Shown: positions 42,641 through 51,677, counted from the stretch's first letter. The stretch is DNA of 64,000 nucleotides from Micromonospora sp. C95 (GCF_018070465.1 NZ_JAGPXT010000004.1:124001-188000); one strand, 5' to 3'. Notes: generated from the sequence alone by a model not told the origin. Numbers and translations: made by a program.

Positions 42641-42949
42641 GTGCGTACCCGGATTGCCTGGTACCTGTGCCCGACGACGCTGCTGCCGGTGTACTCACCG
42701 GAACGGCAGTCGCTGCCGGAGCACTCGCCGAGGCGGCAGTCGCTGCCGGTGCACTCGCCGAGGCGGCAGGATCAGCACGGCACACACCTGCCGCACGGCC
42801 GGCACGAGACGTACCTGCCGCAGCGTCGGCGGGGCACGCACCTGCCGGAATGGATGCGGGAGCCGACCCGGCCGTTGCCGATGCCGCGTCCGGGGCGTCC
42901 CGGCTGGCTCACCCCGGGGCAGCAGTGGCGGGCCAACGGGGGCCGGTGA
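42641..42949 (+). CDS. Hypothetical basic protein with 10-residue repeats
   Basis: A 102-residue, arginine-, proline- and histidine-rich protein. Three 30-bp DNA repeats at 42692-42781 encode SPxRQSLPxH-like units. The GTG has GGAGG 5 nt upstream. It overlaps the next gene and is divergent from the XRE/DUF397 pair. No family recognised. Confidence 0.6.
   Translation: MRTRIAWYLCPTTLLPVYSPERQSLPEHSPRRQSLPVHSPRRQDQHGTHLPHGRHETYLPQRRRGTHLPEWMREPTRPLPMPRPGRPGWLTPGQQWRANGGR
42692..42781. repeat. 30-bp in-frame tandem repeat, three copies
   Basis: Units begin TACTCACCG, CACTCGCCG and CACTCGCCG at 42692, 42722 and 42752. The third diverges in its last third. Confidence 0.75.
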
Positions 42950-43287
42950 TGACCGCCGGCGGCTCGGGTGCGCTCACCACCCGACTCTTCGCTCCCGAGC
43001 GGGGTCCACGACCCCAGCGTCCGTACCCCCGCGACGCCGAGGTACCGCACACCCCGTTACGGCCGATCTGGTGCTGCCGCGCCGACGGGCAACCCTGGCC
43101 GTGCGGGCAGGCCCGGCTGCTGTTGCGCGTCGAGTACGACGGCAACCTGCCGGGCCTGTCCATCTACCTCGCCGGCCTGATGTACGACGCCATGCGCGAC
43201 CTCTACCACCTCAACCCCCACGACGCCCCCACCCCCGCCACCCTCTTCACCCGCTTCATAGCCTGGGTCCGCTGCCGACCCGCCTAG
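42949..43287 (+). CDS. Small hypothetical protein with a WPC-AR motif
   Basis: A 112-residue protein. IWCCRADGQPWPCGQARLLL resembles small actinobacterial proteins with a WxCxxCGxxWPCxxAR zinc-like motif; one of the usual cysteines is replaced (CRADG). The rest is a helical C-terminus with YLAGLMYDAMRDLYHL. The ATG overlaps the previous stop (TGATG); the GTG three bases earlier is an alternative. It is usually found near XRE/DUF397 genes. Confidence 0.65.
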   Translation: MTAGGSGALTTRLFAPERGPRPQRPYPRDAEVPHTPLRPIWCCRADGQPWPCGQARLLLRVEYDGNLPGLSIYLAGLMYDAMRDLYHLNPHDAPTPATLFTRFIAWVRCRPA

Positions 43288-43335
43288 CAACCCTGCTGCC
43301 ACCCCGATCGCCCAGGGTTCAAGCGGCGCGGACAT

Positions 43336-43386
43336 GAGATCTTGGAAGGTTTCCGTTCTTCGCTAACGGATTCTGTCCAAGATCTC
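43336..43386. repeat. Intergenic palindromic element D (11-bp inverted repeat)
   Basis: GAGATCTTGGA and TCCAAGATCTC flank a 29-nt spacer that itself contains CCGTT/AACGG. It resembles elements A-C. Confidence 0.7.
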
Positions 43387-43491
43387 GGCGAGCGTGGCGT
43401 ACGCGCCGGACGAGATCCTGCGGATCGTCGCGGATCCTGCGCGCCAGGTGAAGCAGAGCAAGTGCGCCGTTCCGGCAGGGCCTGTCGCGTT

Positions 43492-43571
43492 CAAGATCCG
43501 GGCAACTTCCCTGTTGCTGCTGCTTCGAGTCCGGCTGAGGCAGCAGTAACCCTGAAGTTGCCCGGATCTTG
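43492..43571. repeat. Intergenic palindromic element B (18-bp perfect inverted repeat)
   Basis: The arms CAAGATCCGGGCAACTTC (43492-43509) and GAAGTTGCCCGGATCTTG (43554-43571) are exact complements. The 44-nt interior holds a second stem GTTGCTGCTGC/GCAGCAGTAAC with one mismatch, so the whole unit can form a long cruciform. No gene lies in 43288-43716. Confidence 0.8.
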
Positions 43572-43716
43572 GCGCGGGGGCGCGGGGGCGAGGGGGTGAC
43601 GCGGCGGTGGGCGTGGCGGCGGCTCGTCGGTGGGTGCGGTGAGGGTGGGAACGGCGGGTGCGGGCGATGCGACGATCAGGGGTGAGATCGACCTCGACGT
43701 CTGATGCGGGGGAACC

Positions 43717-44565
43717 ATGGGGGAGCAGGAGCCGTACGTGGGGCTGGCCACCACGTTCGACACGGCCGCCGAGCTGTACGAGCGGGCCCGGCCGGGCTAT
43801 CCGGAGCGGTTGTTCGCCGACCTGGCCGCAACCACGGGCCTGGTGACCGGGCCGGCCCGGGTGCTGGAGGTCGGTACGGGCACCGGGAAGGCCACCCGTG
43901 GGCTGTTAGCGCGTGGCTGGCAGGTGGTCGGCCTGGAGCCGGGACGGGAACTGGCCACCGTGGCGCGTCGGGTACTCGCCGGCCGGGGCGACGTGCGCGT
44001 GGTGGTGTCGCCCTTCGAGCGGTGGGAAGCTGACGAAAGCGTGCCGTTCGACCTCGTCTTCGCCGCCACGGCGTGGCACTGGCTGGACCCGGAGGTCGCC
44101 TACCGTCGGGCGGCCGAGCTGCTGCGTCCCGGCGGCCATCTGGCGATCGTGGCCACCGAGCACGTGTCACCGGCCGGTGGCGACGACTTCTTCCGGCAGG
44201 TCCAGCGGATCTACGCCGAGGTGGGCATGGGTGACGGGCAGGGCGGCCCGCAGCCACCCGGGGCGATCGCGGCCCCCGATGCGCTGGCGATGGCGGGCAG
44301 CGGGTTCTTCGCCAGCCCGACCGTGCACCGCTACGTCTGGAGCCGCGACTACACCGCCGACGAGTACCTGGCCGTGCTGTCCACGTACTCCAATCACATT
44401 GCCGCGGAGCCCTGGCAGCGGCGGACCCTGTTCGACGGGATCCGGCAGCTGATCGCCGCTCGCCCGGCCGGGACGGTACGCAAGCACTACCTGAACACCC
44501 TCCAGATCGCCGTACGCCTCGACCGACCGCCGAGGGCGCCCTCTGGCAGCATGGCGACGTGCTGA
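43717..44565 (+). CDS. Class I SAM-dependent methyltransferase
   Basis: A 282-residue protein. Motif I is VLEVGTGTGKATRGLLARG, motif II GLEPG, and post-motifs FDLVFAATAWHWLDPEVAYRRAAELLRPGGHLAIV. The substrate is unknown. The ATG has GGGGGA upstream. It contains one TTA leucine codon. It ends just inside the start of a DUF952 remnant. Confidence 0.9.
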   Translation: MGEQEPYVGLATTFDTAAELYERARPGYPERLFADLAATTGLVTGPARVLEVGTGTGKATRGLLARGWQVVGLEPGRELATVARRVLAGRGDVRVVVSPFERWEADESVPFDLVFAATAWHWLDPEVAYRRAAELLRPGGHLAIVATEHVSPAGGDDFFRQVQRIYAEVGMGDGQGGPQPPGAIAAPDALAMAGSGFFASPTVHRYVWSRDYTADEYLAVLSTYSNHIAAEPWQRRTLFDGIRQLIAARPAGTVRKHYLNTLQIAVRLDRPPRAPSGSMATC

Positions 44566-44660
44566 TCTACAAGATCCTGTTGCCCGGCGAATGGGCCGAG
44601 TTCGAGGCCCAAACGCACCCAGAGCGGCGGGCGCGGGGCGGGTCGTTCGCCCGTGCCCGC
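44559..44660 (+). pseudogene. Truncated DUF952 protein remnant
   Basis: A GTG at 44559 starts MLIYKILLPGEWAEFEAQ, the typical N-terminus of DUF952 proteins (about 110 residues). The similarity stops after about 18 residues; the frame then runs on through unrelated sequence antisense to the DUF4360 gene. The rest of the gene has been lost, probably by deletion. Confidence 0.6.
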
Positions 44661-44701
44661 CGCCGGGTGGCTCGGCGTGGTGACTCTGCCGGATCAGGGG
44701 A

Positions 44702-45352
44702 TCAGCACCGTTCCCACCTGAGGTTGAACAGGGTGTCGACGTCACCCTCGGTCGTCGTCATGGACATGCTGACGCTCGATCCGGCGGTGCCCGGGTCCAC
44801 TCTCAACTCGGTGTTGACGTTGAGCACCCGCTGTTGTCCGCAGGGCGTGTAGACCAGCACGGGGGCGACGTCCGAGGTGCCCCAGAAGCCGTTGTAGGGG
44901 CCGGTGAAGGTCGCGTCGGTGCGGCTGGTCTCGGACGAGCCCTGCCAGTAGTAGCTCGTCCGCTGGCGACCGGTCGCGCCGGTGGGGATCCGGGCCCGGC
45001 CCCGGTAGTCGGCGGCGGCGACGGCGATGGTCCAGCCGGCCGGCACGTTGACGAGTACGCCGAGCTGGCAGTTCTTCCGGCTGTCGGTGACCTCGACGCC
45101 CCGGCCGGCGGTCGCGACGAAGTCGTAGTACCGGATCCGGAAGCCGGTGTTGTCGGGATGGGCCACCACGCGGGCGGTGCCGGGCGAGCAACCGGAGCCG
45201 TTGGCCGCCACCACCTCGACGGTGATCTCGCTGTCGGGCGTAGCCATGGGACTGGCCGGGGCGGCGTAAGCCGGTGTGGACAGGGACAGCGCGAGAACCG
45301 TGCCGAGTACGGCGAAGATCGCGGTTCTCGCGCCGACGAGGTTCTTTGTCAT
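44702..45352 (-). CDS. Secreted DUF4360 protein
   Basis: A 216-residue exported protein. The signal peptide (1-30) ends in AYAAP. The mature part has the DUF4360 pattern VEVVAANGSGCSPGTARVVAHPDNTGFRIRYYDF, a NCQLGVLVNVPAGW block, and a C-terminal ...RWERC. Cysteines suggest disulfides. It is a paralogue of the gene at 45815, transcribed divergently. The ATG has GAGAGGAA upstream. Confidence 0.88.
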   Translation of the reverse strand: MTKNLVGARTAIFAVLGTVLALSLSTPAYAAPASPMATPDSEITVEVVAANGSGCSPGTARVVAHPDNTGFRIRYYDFVATAGRGVEVTDSRKNCQLGVLVNVPAGWTIAVAAADYRGRARIPTGATGRQRTSYYWQGSSETSRTDATFTGPYNGFWGTSDVAPVLVYTPCGQQRVLNVNTELRVDPGTAGSSVSMSMTTTEGDVDTLFNLRWERC

Positions 45353-45814
45353 TGCGTTCCTCTCGGATGCAGTTGATGTTCACACAATTCAACGCGTGTT
45401 TCTTCGCCGAACGGCCGTGAGACTTCTCGCCTACCGACCCGGTGGTGAGCGATGGTGGGGGTACTCAGGTGGCGTTCTGCGAGAGGATGCTAGCGACGCG
45501 GAACGAGCCTCGCAAGCATCAGCGTACGTCTATGTGATCGATTGCGTGCGGACACTAGATCGTATTTGCCGGAAGTGGAGATCAACCTCTATAACTGTTG
45601 CTGCGTAACGGGTATGAGCCCGATCGAACGTTCTGGCGAGCCGAAGCTTCCGGCGATCTTCACCCTGTGGGACGACGCAATGCCGCCGCACTTAGACGAA
45701 TAAGATTCGGTTTGTAGTTCGTCATCAAAGAATAGAGATTACGTTGACAGTCATCTATGTCTGTACGTAGCTTGTTCCGCATCTGGCGTCGTTTCCTGTA
45801 CCGGAGGAGGATTC
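45353..45814. other. AT-richer divergent intergenic region between two DUF4360 genes
   Basis: These 462 bases have lower GC than any neighbour and no supported ORF. They should hold the promoters of both secreted protein genes. TTGACA (45745-45750) with TAGCTT 18 nt downstream is a plausible promoter for the rightward gene. Confidence 0.6.
45745..45774 (+). promoter_or_regulatory. Predicted promoter of the rightward DUF4360 gene
   Basis: A consensus TTGACA (45745-45750) and TAGCTT (45769-45774) have an 18-nt spacer, about 40 nt before the start codon. Confidence 0.5.
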
Positions 45815-46462
45815 ATGCGTAAACTGCTGACGCGGGGCGGCGTGGTGCTTGCGCTACTCGCTTCGTCGTTGACCGTGGGGGCCCCGGCGTCCGCCAAGGG
45901 AGTCATGGATGATCCGCCCACCGACAAGGTCGTGATCGACCTGGTCGCGATGGCCGGCTCCGGCTGCCGACCGGGCACCGCCGACGTCGCGGTCTCCCCG
46001 GACAACACCGCCTTCACCACCATCTACAGCGACTACCTGGTCCAGGCGGGCCCGGGCATCCCGGTCACCGACGGGCGTCGGAACTGCCAGCTCAACGTGC
46101 TGGTGCACGCCCCGGCCGGCTACACCTTCGCGGTCGTCAAGGTGGACTACCGCGGGTACGGGCTGCTCAACCCGGGCGCCGTCGCCTCGGCGCGGGCGAA
46201 CTACTACTTCCAGGGCATGACGCAGAGCACCTTCAGTAACCACCCGATCCCCGCCCCGCTCGACGACAACTGGATGGTGACCGACGAGGTGCCGATCGCC
46301 TCCGTGGTCTGGCACCCCTGCGGCGAGCTGCGCAACCTGAACATCAACACCGAGCTGCGCCTGAGCCGGGGCAGGTCCACGGACACGAACTTCCTCACGA
46401 TGGACTCGACCGACGGCAGCATCCAGACGATGTACCACCTCGCCTGGCAGCCCTGCCCGTGA
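45815..46462 (+). CDS. Secreted DUF4360 protein
   Basis: A 215-residue exported protein, paralogous to the product of 44702-45352. Signal peptide ends near ASA (residue 28). The shared core is IDLVAMAGSGCRPGTADVAVSPDNTAFTTIYSDY and NCQLNVLVHAPAGYTFAVVKVDYRGY. The ATG is preceded by GGAGGAGG. The function of the family is unknown. Confidence 0.9.
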   Translation: MRKLLTRGGVVLALLASSLTVGAPASAKGVMDDPPTDKVVIDLVAMAGSGCRPGTADVAVSPDNTAFTTIYSDYLVQAGPGIPVTDGRRNCQLNVLVHAPAGYTFAVVKVDYRGYGLLNPGAVASARANYYFQGMTQSTFSNHPIPAPLDDNWMVTDEVPIASVVWHPCGELRNLNINTELRLSRGRSTDTNFLTMDSTDGSIQTMYHLAWQPCP

Positions 46463-46485
46463 CCTGACCCCGGCCTACGCCTCAG

Positions 46486-46514
46486 GAGGGTGGTCGGCGA
46501 TGCCGGCCACCCTC
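46486..46514. terminator. Terminator hairpin between convergent genes
   Basis: GAGGGTGG (46486-46493) pairs with CCACCCTC (46507-46514), extended by CGGC/GCCG inside. It lies 24 nt after the DUF4360 stop and can serve both directions. Confidence 0.65.
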
Positions 46515-46582
46515 ACCGGGCACCCGGGGTGTGCGGACCGTGCCGCACCGGATCACCCCGGTGGATCCTGCCGCCCGTGCGC

Positions 46583-48280
46583 TCAGGTGGCGGAGGTGGA
46601 GGGCGCGGCGACCGCGGTGCGTTGTGCCGGTGCGGTCCAGGCCGGGTCCAGTTCGCGTCGAGCGGCGGCCAGGAAGACCTCGGCGTACGAGTCGGCGGGG
46701 AAGTCGCCGAGGTATCGGCGGCGGGTGGCCCAGCGGGCCTCCACGAGCGGGTCGGTGTCGAGCAGTCGGGTCAGCACGTCGTCCAGGTCGGCCATGTCCC
46801 GACGCAGCACGTAGCCGGCGGCGGCCAGCGGGAAACGCTCGACGAACCGGTCGCCGTCGGTGCCCATGTCGGTCACCACGTACGGCTTGCCCGAGTAGAG
46901 CCAGTCTGAGATCACCCCGGACACGTCGGAGACCAGCGCGTCCGCGCGGTTGACACAGTCGGGGAGCGTGAGCCGGCTCGCGACGGCACCGTAGACGTGC
47001 GCCCGACCGGTGCGGGCCCGGTCGGCGGCGAGCAGGTCGTGCAGCCGGGCCAGTTGCCGGGCCGAGGTCGGGTTCTGCGCGGTGTAGGGGTGGGCCCGCA
47101 GGATGACCGTGGCTCCCCGGTCCAGCAGCCGTCGCAGCAGCGGCTCCGCCACGGGCAGCGAGCAGTAGTCGGCGTCGGCGTTGTGCCCGGTCCAGGTGGG
47201 GGTGTAGAGCACCGTCGGGTTCGGCAGGCCCCGCGCGGGCCGCGAGCGCACCTCGATCGCCTCGACCTGAGGGCGGCCGACGACCACGAACTTCTCGGCG
47301 GGGATGTCGATCCCGGCGCGGGCGTACCGCTCGATGGCCGCCTCACCGGCGACGAAGATTCGGTCGAAGATCGCCGAGACCGGGTTGGCGCTGGGCGCCT
47401 TGTCGCTGTCACCGTGATGCAACTGCACGTGGGTGAGCTGCGTGAACCTGATGCAGTGGCTGTTCTTGGCGCCGTGGTTCACGTAGAACGCCACCCGCAG
47501 GCTCGGCACCAGCACCTCGTCCATGGTCCGGGTGGTGGGGCAGTAGACCACCGGGGCGGTGGTGGCCGCCGCGACGGGGGCCAGGAACTCCGGCTCCCGC
47601 ACCATCACCACGAACGGCCGGCCGATCCGGGCCAGGTACGGCAACCACATGGTGACCTGATACTCCGAGCCCGGCGGGGCGGAGAAGTGCAGCACGAACT
47701 CGGGCTGGTGCCGGCGCAGCGCCCGGGCCACCGCCGACCCGCCTGGTGACGGTCGGAACCGTCGCCGGGCCAGATCGAGGGCGACCGCCCCGGCGCCGCC
47801 GCCCACCAGCAGCGTCGCCGCCAGGGCCACGGCCGCGGGCAGCCCTGCCAGGGCGGCCAGGGCCAGCAGCGCGAGCAGTGCCGCCACGGCGTCACCGAGA
47901 AGCGCCGCGACCTGCGGCACCCAGGCGCGTACCGGCAGGTTGGCAGCGCGGATCTCCAGGTTCCCGGCCTGCCGTAGCGGACCGGTGAGCAGCACCAGGC
48001 CCAGCAGCACCAGGGCAGTGGTGACCAGGGCCGGATCGAAGCCGGCGTCGAGGTGCCGCGCGTAGCCGACAAGCACCCCGGCCGCGATCAGCGTGGTTTC
48101 CGCGACGTTGTCGGCACCGGGTCGTACCCGGCGCTCCCAGACCGTGGCGGCCAGTGCCGCCACGGCCAGGCAGAGCCCCCAGGTGGTCGCGCCGGTGAGC
48201 GCGACCACCAGGAACGCCAGGACCGCCCCACCGGTGGCCAGGCCCCGTGCGGCCAACTTCCGGACCAGCTCACCACGCAT
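46583..48280 (-). CDS. CDP-glycerol glycerophosphotransferase family protein (TagB/TagF-like)
   Basis: A 565-residue protein. The N-terminal 170 residues hold about five membrane helices; the C-terminal GT-B-like domain has the TagF motifs LHHGDSDKAPSANPVSAIFDRIFVAGEAAIERY and VLYTPTWTGHN, and ends with DALVSDVSGVISDWLYSGKPYVV. It should transfer glycerol- or ribitol-phosphate units from a CDP-polyol to a lipid-linked wall polymer at the membrane. It is 36 nt behind the CDP-ribitol-type enzyme gene in the same operon as the ABC exporter. Confidence 0.9.
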   Translation of the reverse strand: MRGELVRKLAARGLATGGAVLAFLVVALTGATTWGLCLAVAALAATVWERRVRPGADNVAETTLIAAGVLVGYARHLDAGFDPALVTTALVLLGLVLLTGPLRQAGNLEIRAANLPVRAWVPQVAALLGDAVAALLALLALAALAGLPAAVALAATLLVGGGAGAVALDLARRRFRPSPGGSAVARALRRHQPEFVLHFSAPPGSEYQVTMWLPYLARIGRPFVVMVREPEFLAPVAAATTAPVVYCPTTRTMDEVLVPSLRVAFYVNHGAKNSHCIRFTQLTHVQLHHGDSDKAPSANPVSAIFDRIFVAGEAAIERYARAGIDIPAEKFVVVGRPQVEAIEVRSRPARGLPNPTVLYTPTWTGHNADADYCSLPVAEPLLRRLLDRGATVILRAHPYTAQNPTSARQLARLHDLLAADRARTGRAHVYGAVASRLTLPDCVNRADALVSDVSGVISDWLYSGKPYVVTDMGTDGDRFVERFPLAAAGYVLRRDMADLDDVLTRLLDTDPLVEARWATRRRYLGDFPADSYAEVFLAAARRELDPAWTAPAQRTAVAAPSTSAT

Positions 48281-48316
48281 CTCGGTGTCGCCTTCGCGGT
48301 CGGGTGGGTCGGGCGG

Positions 48317-49822
48317 TCAGCCGACGGGAGCGGCGCTGGCAGACCGGTCGGTCTGTGCGGGTACGGCGACGGCGACCGGTGCTTCGCCCGGCGGTCGGCG
48401 AACGTCGATCACCTGACCGGTGAGATCTGAGATCAGCACGTCCAGCGACGACTGGGCGACGGTCTCGGCGGCGAGCAGCGTGTGCTCAGGCTCCGCGCCG
48501 AAGGCCTTCGTCCGCATCGGAGTGGCGGTCCGCTCCGGGTTGATGACGTTCACCCGTACGCCGAACTCCGCCCACTCGTCCGACAGCGCCTGCGTGAGGT
48601 TGACCAGGGCGGCCTTGGTGGCCGAGTAGAGCGCGTAGTCGGCCCGCCCCCGGGTGTACGAGCTGGAGGTGTAGAGCAGCAGCTGGCCCTTGGTCTGCTG
48701 GAGGTAGGGCAGGGCCTGCCGGGCGACGGTGACCGGGCCGACGAAGTTGACCTGGAGCACCCGGTCGATGGTCTCCTGGTCCATCTCGGCAAGTGCGCCC
48801 TTCTCCAGGATTCCGGCGGTGACCACCACGTGGTCGATCCGGCCGGTGGCCTCGAAGGCGGTCTGCAACGCGGCCTCGACGTCCTCGGGGCGCTCGACGT
48901 GCGTGCCGGTGCTGGAGCGGCTGAACGGGAAGACCTGGGCACCGTAGCGGCGGGCCAGCTCCGTGAGGTCGTGACCGATGCCGTAGCTGCCGCCGAAGAC
49001 GACGATCGTGCGGCCGGAGACCTCCTCGCTGTACGCGCGGTGGTCGGTCAGCCGGGGCACCTTGGCGGCGGCCAGCTGGAACAGCTTGTCGGCCAGGTGC
49101 ACGTCGACCGGGTGGGTGACCTTGATGTTCTCGTCCGAGCCGTCGATCACCTTGATCGGGGTCTGCGGGAGGTAGCGCAGCACCACGCCGCAGTCGTCGG
49201 TGGCGGCGAAGTTGGGGTCGCCCTCGGCCCGGCGGTACGCCTCGCGGATGGTGCCGGAGCGGAACGCCTGCGGGGTCTGGCCTCGACGCAGCGTGGCCCG
49301 CACGGGAATGTCGGTGATGCACTCGTTCTCGTCGACCTGGATGATCGTGTCGGCCGACGGGATGGCCACGTCGACGGCCGAGTAGGTCCACAGCGCGTTC
49401 ACGCACTCCCGGACGATCCGGCCGCTGAGCAGCGGGCGCACCGCGTCGTGGAAGAGAATGTTGCAGTCACCCTCGCCGACCGCGTCCAGCGCGACGCGGG
49501 TGGTGGCGTTGCGGGTGTCGCCACCCTCGATCACCTTGGTGACCTTGCGGAAGCCGGCCTTGTCGACGATCTTCTGCGCCTCGGCGACGTGCCCGGTGGC
49601 CATCAGCACGATGATCTCGTCGATCTCGGGCGCGGCTTCGAAGACGGAAAGCGTGTGCTCGATGATCGGCTTACCGGCGATCTTGAGCAACTGCTTGGGA
49701 ATGCCCAGGCCCAGCCGGGTGCCGGTGCCGCCGGCCAACACCACCGCCACCGTCCGTGAGGGTCGCCACGGCGCCCGTTCCTCCGGCGTCGTACCCGGAT
49801 CGGTGGTCTGGTCCTGCGTCAT
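48317..49822 (-). CDS. Bifunctional polyol-phosphate cytidylyltransferase / SDR (Bcs1/Acs1-like)
   Basis: A 501-residue fusion. Residues about 24-245 are an IspD/TarI-type cytidylyltransferase (VVLAGGTGTRLGLGIPKQLLKI; RATLRRGQTPQAF). Residues about 265-480 are an SDR reductase (VVFGGSYGIG; YTSSSYTRGRADYALYSATK). In the capsule enzymes Bcs1/Acs1 the same fusion reduces ribulose-5-phosphate and makes CDP-ribitol, so this one likely supplies CDP-ribitol for the TagF-like polymerases. The ATG at 49822 has GAGGA upstream. Confidence 0.88.
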   Translation of the reverse strand: MTQDQTTDPGTTPEERAPWRPSRTVAVVLAGGTGTRLGLGIPKQLLKIAGKPIIEHTLSVFEAAPEIDEIIVLMATGHVAEAQKIVDKAGFRKVTKVIEGGDTRNATTRVALDAVGEGDCNILFHDAVRPLLSGRIVRECVNALWTYSAVDVAIPSADTIIQVDENECITDIPVRATLRRGQTPQAFRSGTIREAYRRAEGDPNFAATDDCGVVLRYLPQTPIKVIDGSDENIKVTHPVDVHLADKLFQLAAAKVPRLTDHRAYSEEVSGRTIVVFGGSYGIGHDLTELARRYGAQVFPFSRSSTGTHVERPEDVEAALQTAFEATGRIDHVVVTAGILEKGALAEMDQETIDRVLQVNFVGPVTVARQALPYLQQTKGQLLLYTSSSYTRGRADYALYSATKAALVNLTQALSDEWAEFGVRVNVINPERTATPMRTKAFGAEPEHTLLAAETVAQSSLDVLISDLTGQVIDVRRPPGEAPVAVAVPAQTDRSASAAPVG

Positions 49823-49972
49823 TGCCGGTCCTCGCTCTCGGGGGTGCATGACAGTGGTGGAGTACATGAACGGAAGGTTCCGCCGACACGGCGACGGAGT
49901 GAACCATAACGCGCGGGCCGCGCCGCCCCAACGGGACAACGCGGCCCACGAAGCCGCTCGTTCACCCAGACT

Positions 49973-50788
49973 CTACTTGCCGTTCGTAAATGCCTCGTAG
50001 GCCGTCAGCACCTCGGCGGTCGGGCCGTCCATCCGGATTTCGCCGGACTCCAGCCAGATGGTCCGTTCGCAGGTGTCCCGTACGGACGAGAGCTGGTGGC
50101 TGACCAGGAACACCGTGCCGGCGCTCTCCCGCAACTCGCGCACCCGCTGCTCGCTGCGCTTGCGGAACGCCTTGTCTCCGGTGGCGAGGGCCTCGTCGAT
50201 GAGCAGCACGTCGTGCTGCTTCGCGGCGGCGATGGAGAAGCGCAGCCGGGCCGACATGCCGGAGGAGTAGGTGCGCATCGGCAGTGAGGCGAAGTCACCC
50301 CGCTGATTGATGCCGGAGAACTCGATGATCTCCGGAAGCTTGCGCCGCACCTCCGCCGGTGACATGCCCATGGCCAGGCAGCCGAGCGTGACGTTGCGTT
50401 CACCCGGCAGGTCGTTGAGCAGGGCGGCGTTCACGCCGAGCAGCGAGGGCTGCCCCTGGGTGTAGACCGCACCCTGCTCCACCGGCAGCAGTCCGGCGAT
50501 GGCCCGCAGCAGGGTCGACTTGCCGGAGCCGTTGGTGCCGATCAGCCCGATGGCCTCGCCCCGGTACGCGGTGAAGGTGACCCCGCGCACCGCGTGCACC
50601 ACCCGTACGTTCGGCGCTTTGGTGCGGGTGACCATCCGCTTGACGGCGGCCACCGGGCTGGTGTTTCCGGCGGAGCCCTTGTGCACCCGGTAGACGACGT
50701 GCGCGTCGTCCACCACCACGGTGGGGATCCGCTCCTGGATCCGGGGGAGGGTCACCGTCACATCATTCGACATTTCCAGGTTAACCAC
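49973..50788 (-). CDS. Teichoic-acid-type ABC exporter, ATP-binding subunit (TagH-like)
   Basis: A 271-residue ATPase. Walker A GTNGSGKST (about 84-92), signature YSSGMSARLRFSIAAA, Walker B VLLIDEAL and the switch HQ region. The form is typical of polysaccharide/teichoic acid exporters (TagH/RfbE). GTG start overlaps the permease stop by 8 nt. It should energise export of a lipid-linked polymer. Confidence 0.92.
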   Translation of the reverse strand: MVNLEMSNDVTVTLPRIQERIPTVVVDDAHVVYRVHKGSAGNTSPVAAVKRMVTRTKAPNVRVVHAVRGVTFTAYRGEAIGLIGTNGSGKSTLLRAIAGLLPVEQGAVYTQGQPSLLGVNAALLNDLPGERNVTLGCLAMGMSPAEVRRKLPEIIEFSGINQRGDFASLPMRTYSSGMSARLRFSIAAAKQHDVLLIDEALATGDKAFRKRSEQRVRELRESAGTVFLVSHQLSSVRDTCERTIWLESGEIRMDGPTAEVLTAYEAFTNGK

Positions 50789-51677
50789 GGCCGTACTCCT
50801 GTTCGCCGCGCCAGAAGTAGAGGTAGCCGCCGAGGCCCGCGACCACCGCCCAGCCGAGCGCGATCAGCCAGGTCAGCGGCAGCGAGTCGTTGAGCAGGTG
50901 GGTGTTCTCCAGCAGGGAGATGCGGGCCAGCTCGATGTAGACGAGCATCGGGTTGAACTGCACCACCGCGGTCGCCCAGCCCGGCAGGTTCTCGGCGAAC
51001 AGGTTGACGCTGTAGAGCACCCCGGAGCCGTACATCCAGGCCCGCAGCACGAACGGCATGACCTGCTTGAGGTCGGTGGCCTTGGCGCCCAGCCGGGCCA
51101 TCACCATGGTCAACCCGGCGTTGAAGATCGTCTGCAACAGCACCGCCGGCATCAGCATCAGCCACATCAGGGTGATCGGCTCACCGGTGGCGGTCACGAT
51201 GGCCACCAGCACCACGATCGAGCCGAGCAGTTGCTGGAACTGGGTGGCGGTGATGGCCAGCGGCAGGGCGGCCCGGGGAAAGTGCAGGGCGCGGATCAGC
51301 CCGAGGTTGCCGCTGATCGCCTGGGTGCCCTGGTGCACGCTGGTCTGGGTGAAGTTGAAGATGAACAGCCCGGTGGTCAGGTAGGCGATGAAGTTGTCCA
51401 TGCCCCGGTCCTGTTCGAGCACCAGACCGAAGATCAGGTAATAGACCGCCGCGTTGGTCAGCGGGGTGAGCACCTGCCACAGCTGCCCGAGCCGGGCGTT
51501 GCTGAACGAGGCGGTGAGCTTGGCGTGTGAGTACGCGGAGATGAAGTGCCGGTAGCGCCACAGTTGACCGCTGTAGGCGCCGAGCGAGGGCCGCTCGCCG
51601 GCCACCCGCAGCCCGTGTCGGGCGGCCAGCTGGGCTGGGGTGAGGCCGGAGTCGGGGTCGGCCAGCAGGTTGGCCAT
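50781..51677 (-). CDS. Teichoic-acid-type ABC exporter, permease (TagG-like)
   Basis: A 298-residue ABC-2-type permease with six membrane helices and a cytoplasmic N-terminus. LGQLWQVLTPLTNAAVYYLIFGLVLE and FIFNFTQTSVHQGTQAISGNLGLIRALHFPRAALPLA are typical of TagG/Wzm. It forms the channel with the ATPase of the next gene. The ATG has GGAGCG upstream. It opens a four-gene minus-strand operon that ends with the TagF-like protein. Confidence 0.92.
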   Translation of the reverse strand: MANLLADPDSGLTPAQLAARHGLRVAGERPSLGAYSGQLWRYRHFISAYSHAKLTASFSNARLGQLWQVLTPLTNAAVYYLIFGLVLEQDRGMDNFIAYLTTGLFIFNFTQTSVHQGTQAISGNLGLIRALHFPRAALPLAITATQFQQLLGSIVVLVAIVTATGEPITLMWLMLMPAVLLQTIFNAGLTMVMARLGAKATDLKQVMPFVLRAWMYGSGVLYSVNLFAENLPGWATAVVQFNPMLVYIELARISLLENTHLLNDSLPLTWLIALGWAVVAGLGGYLYFWRGEQEYGRG

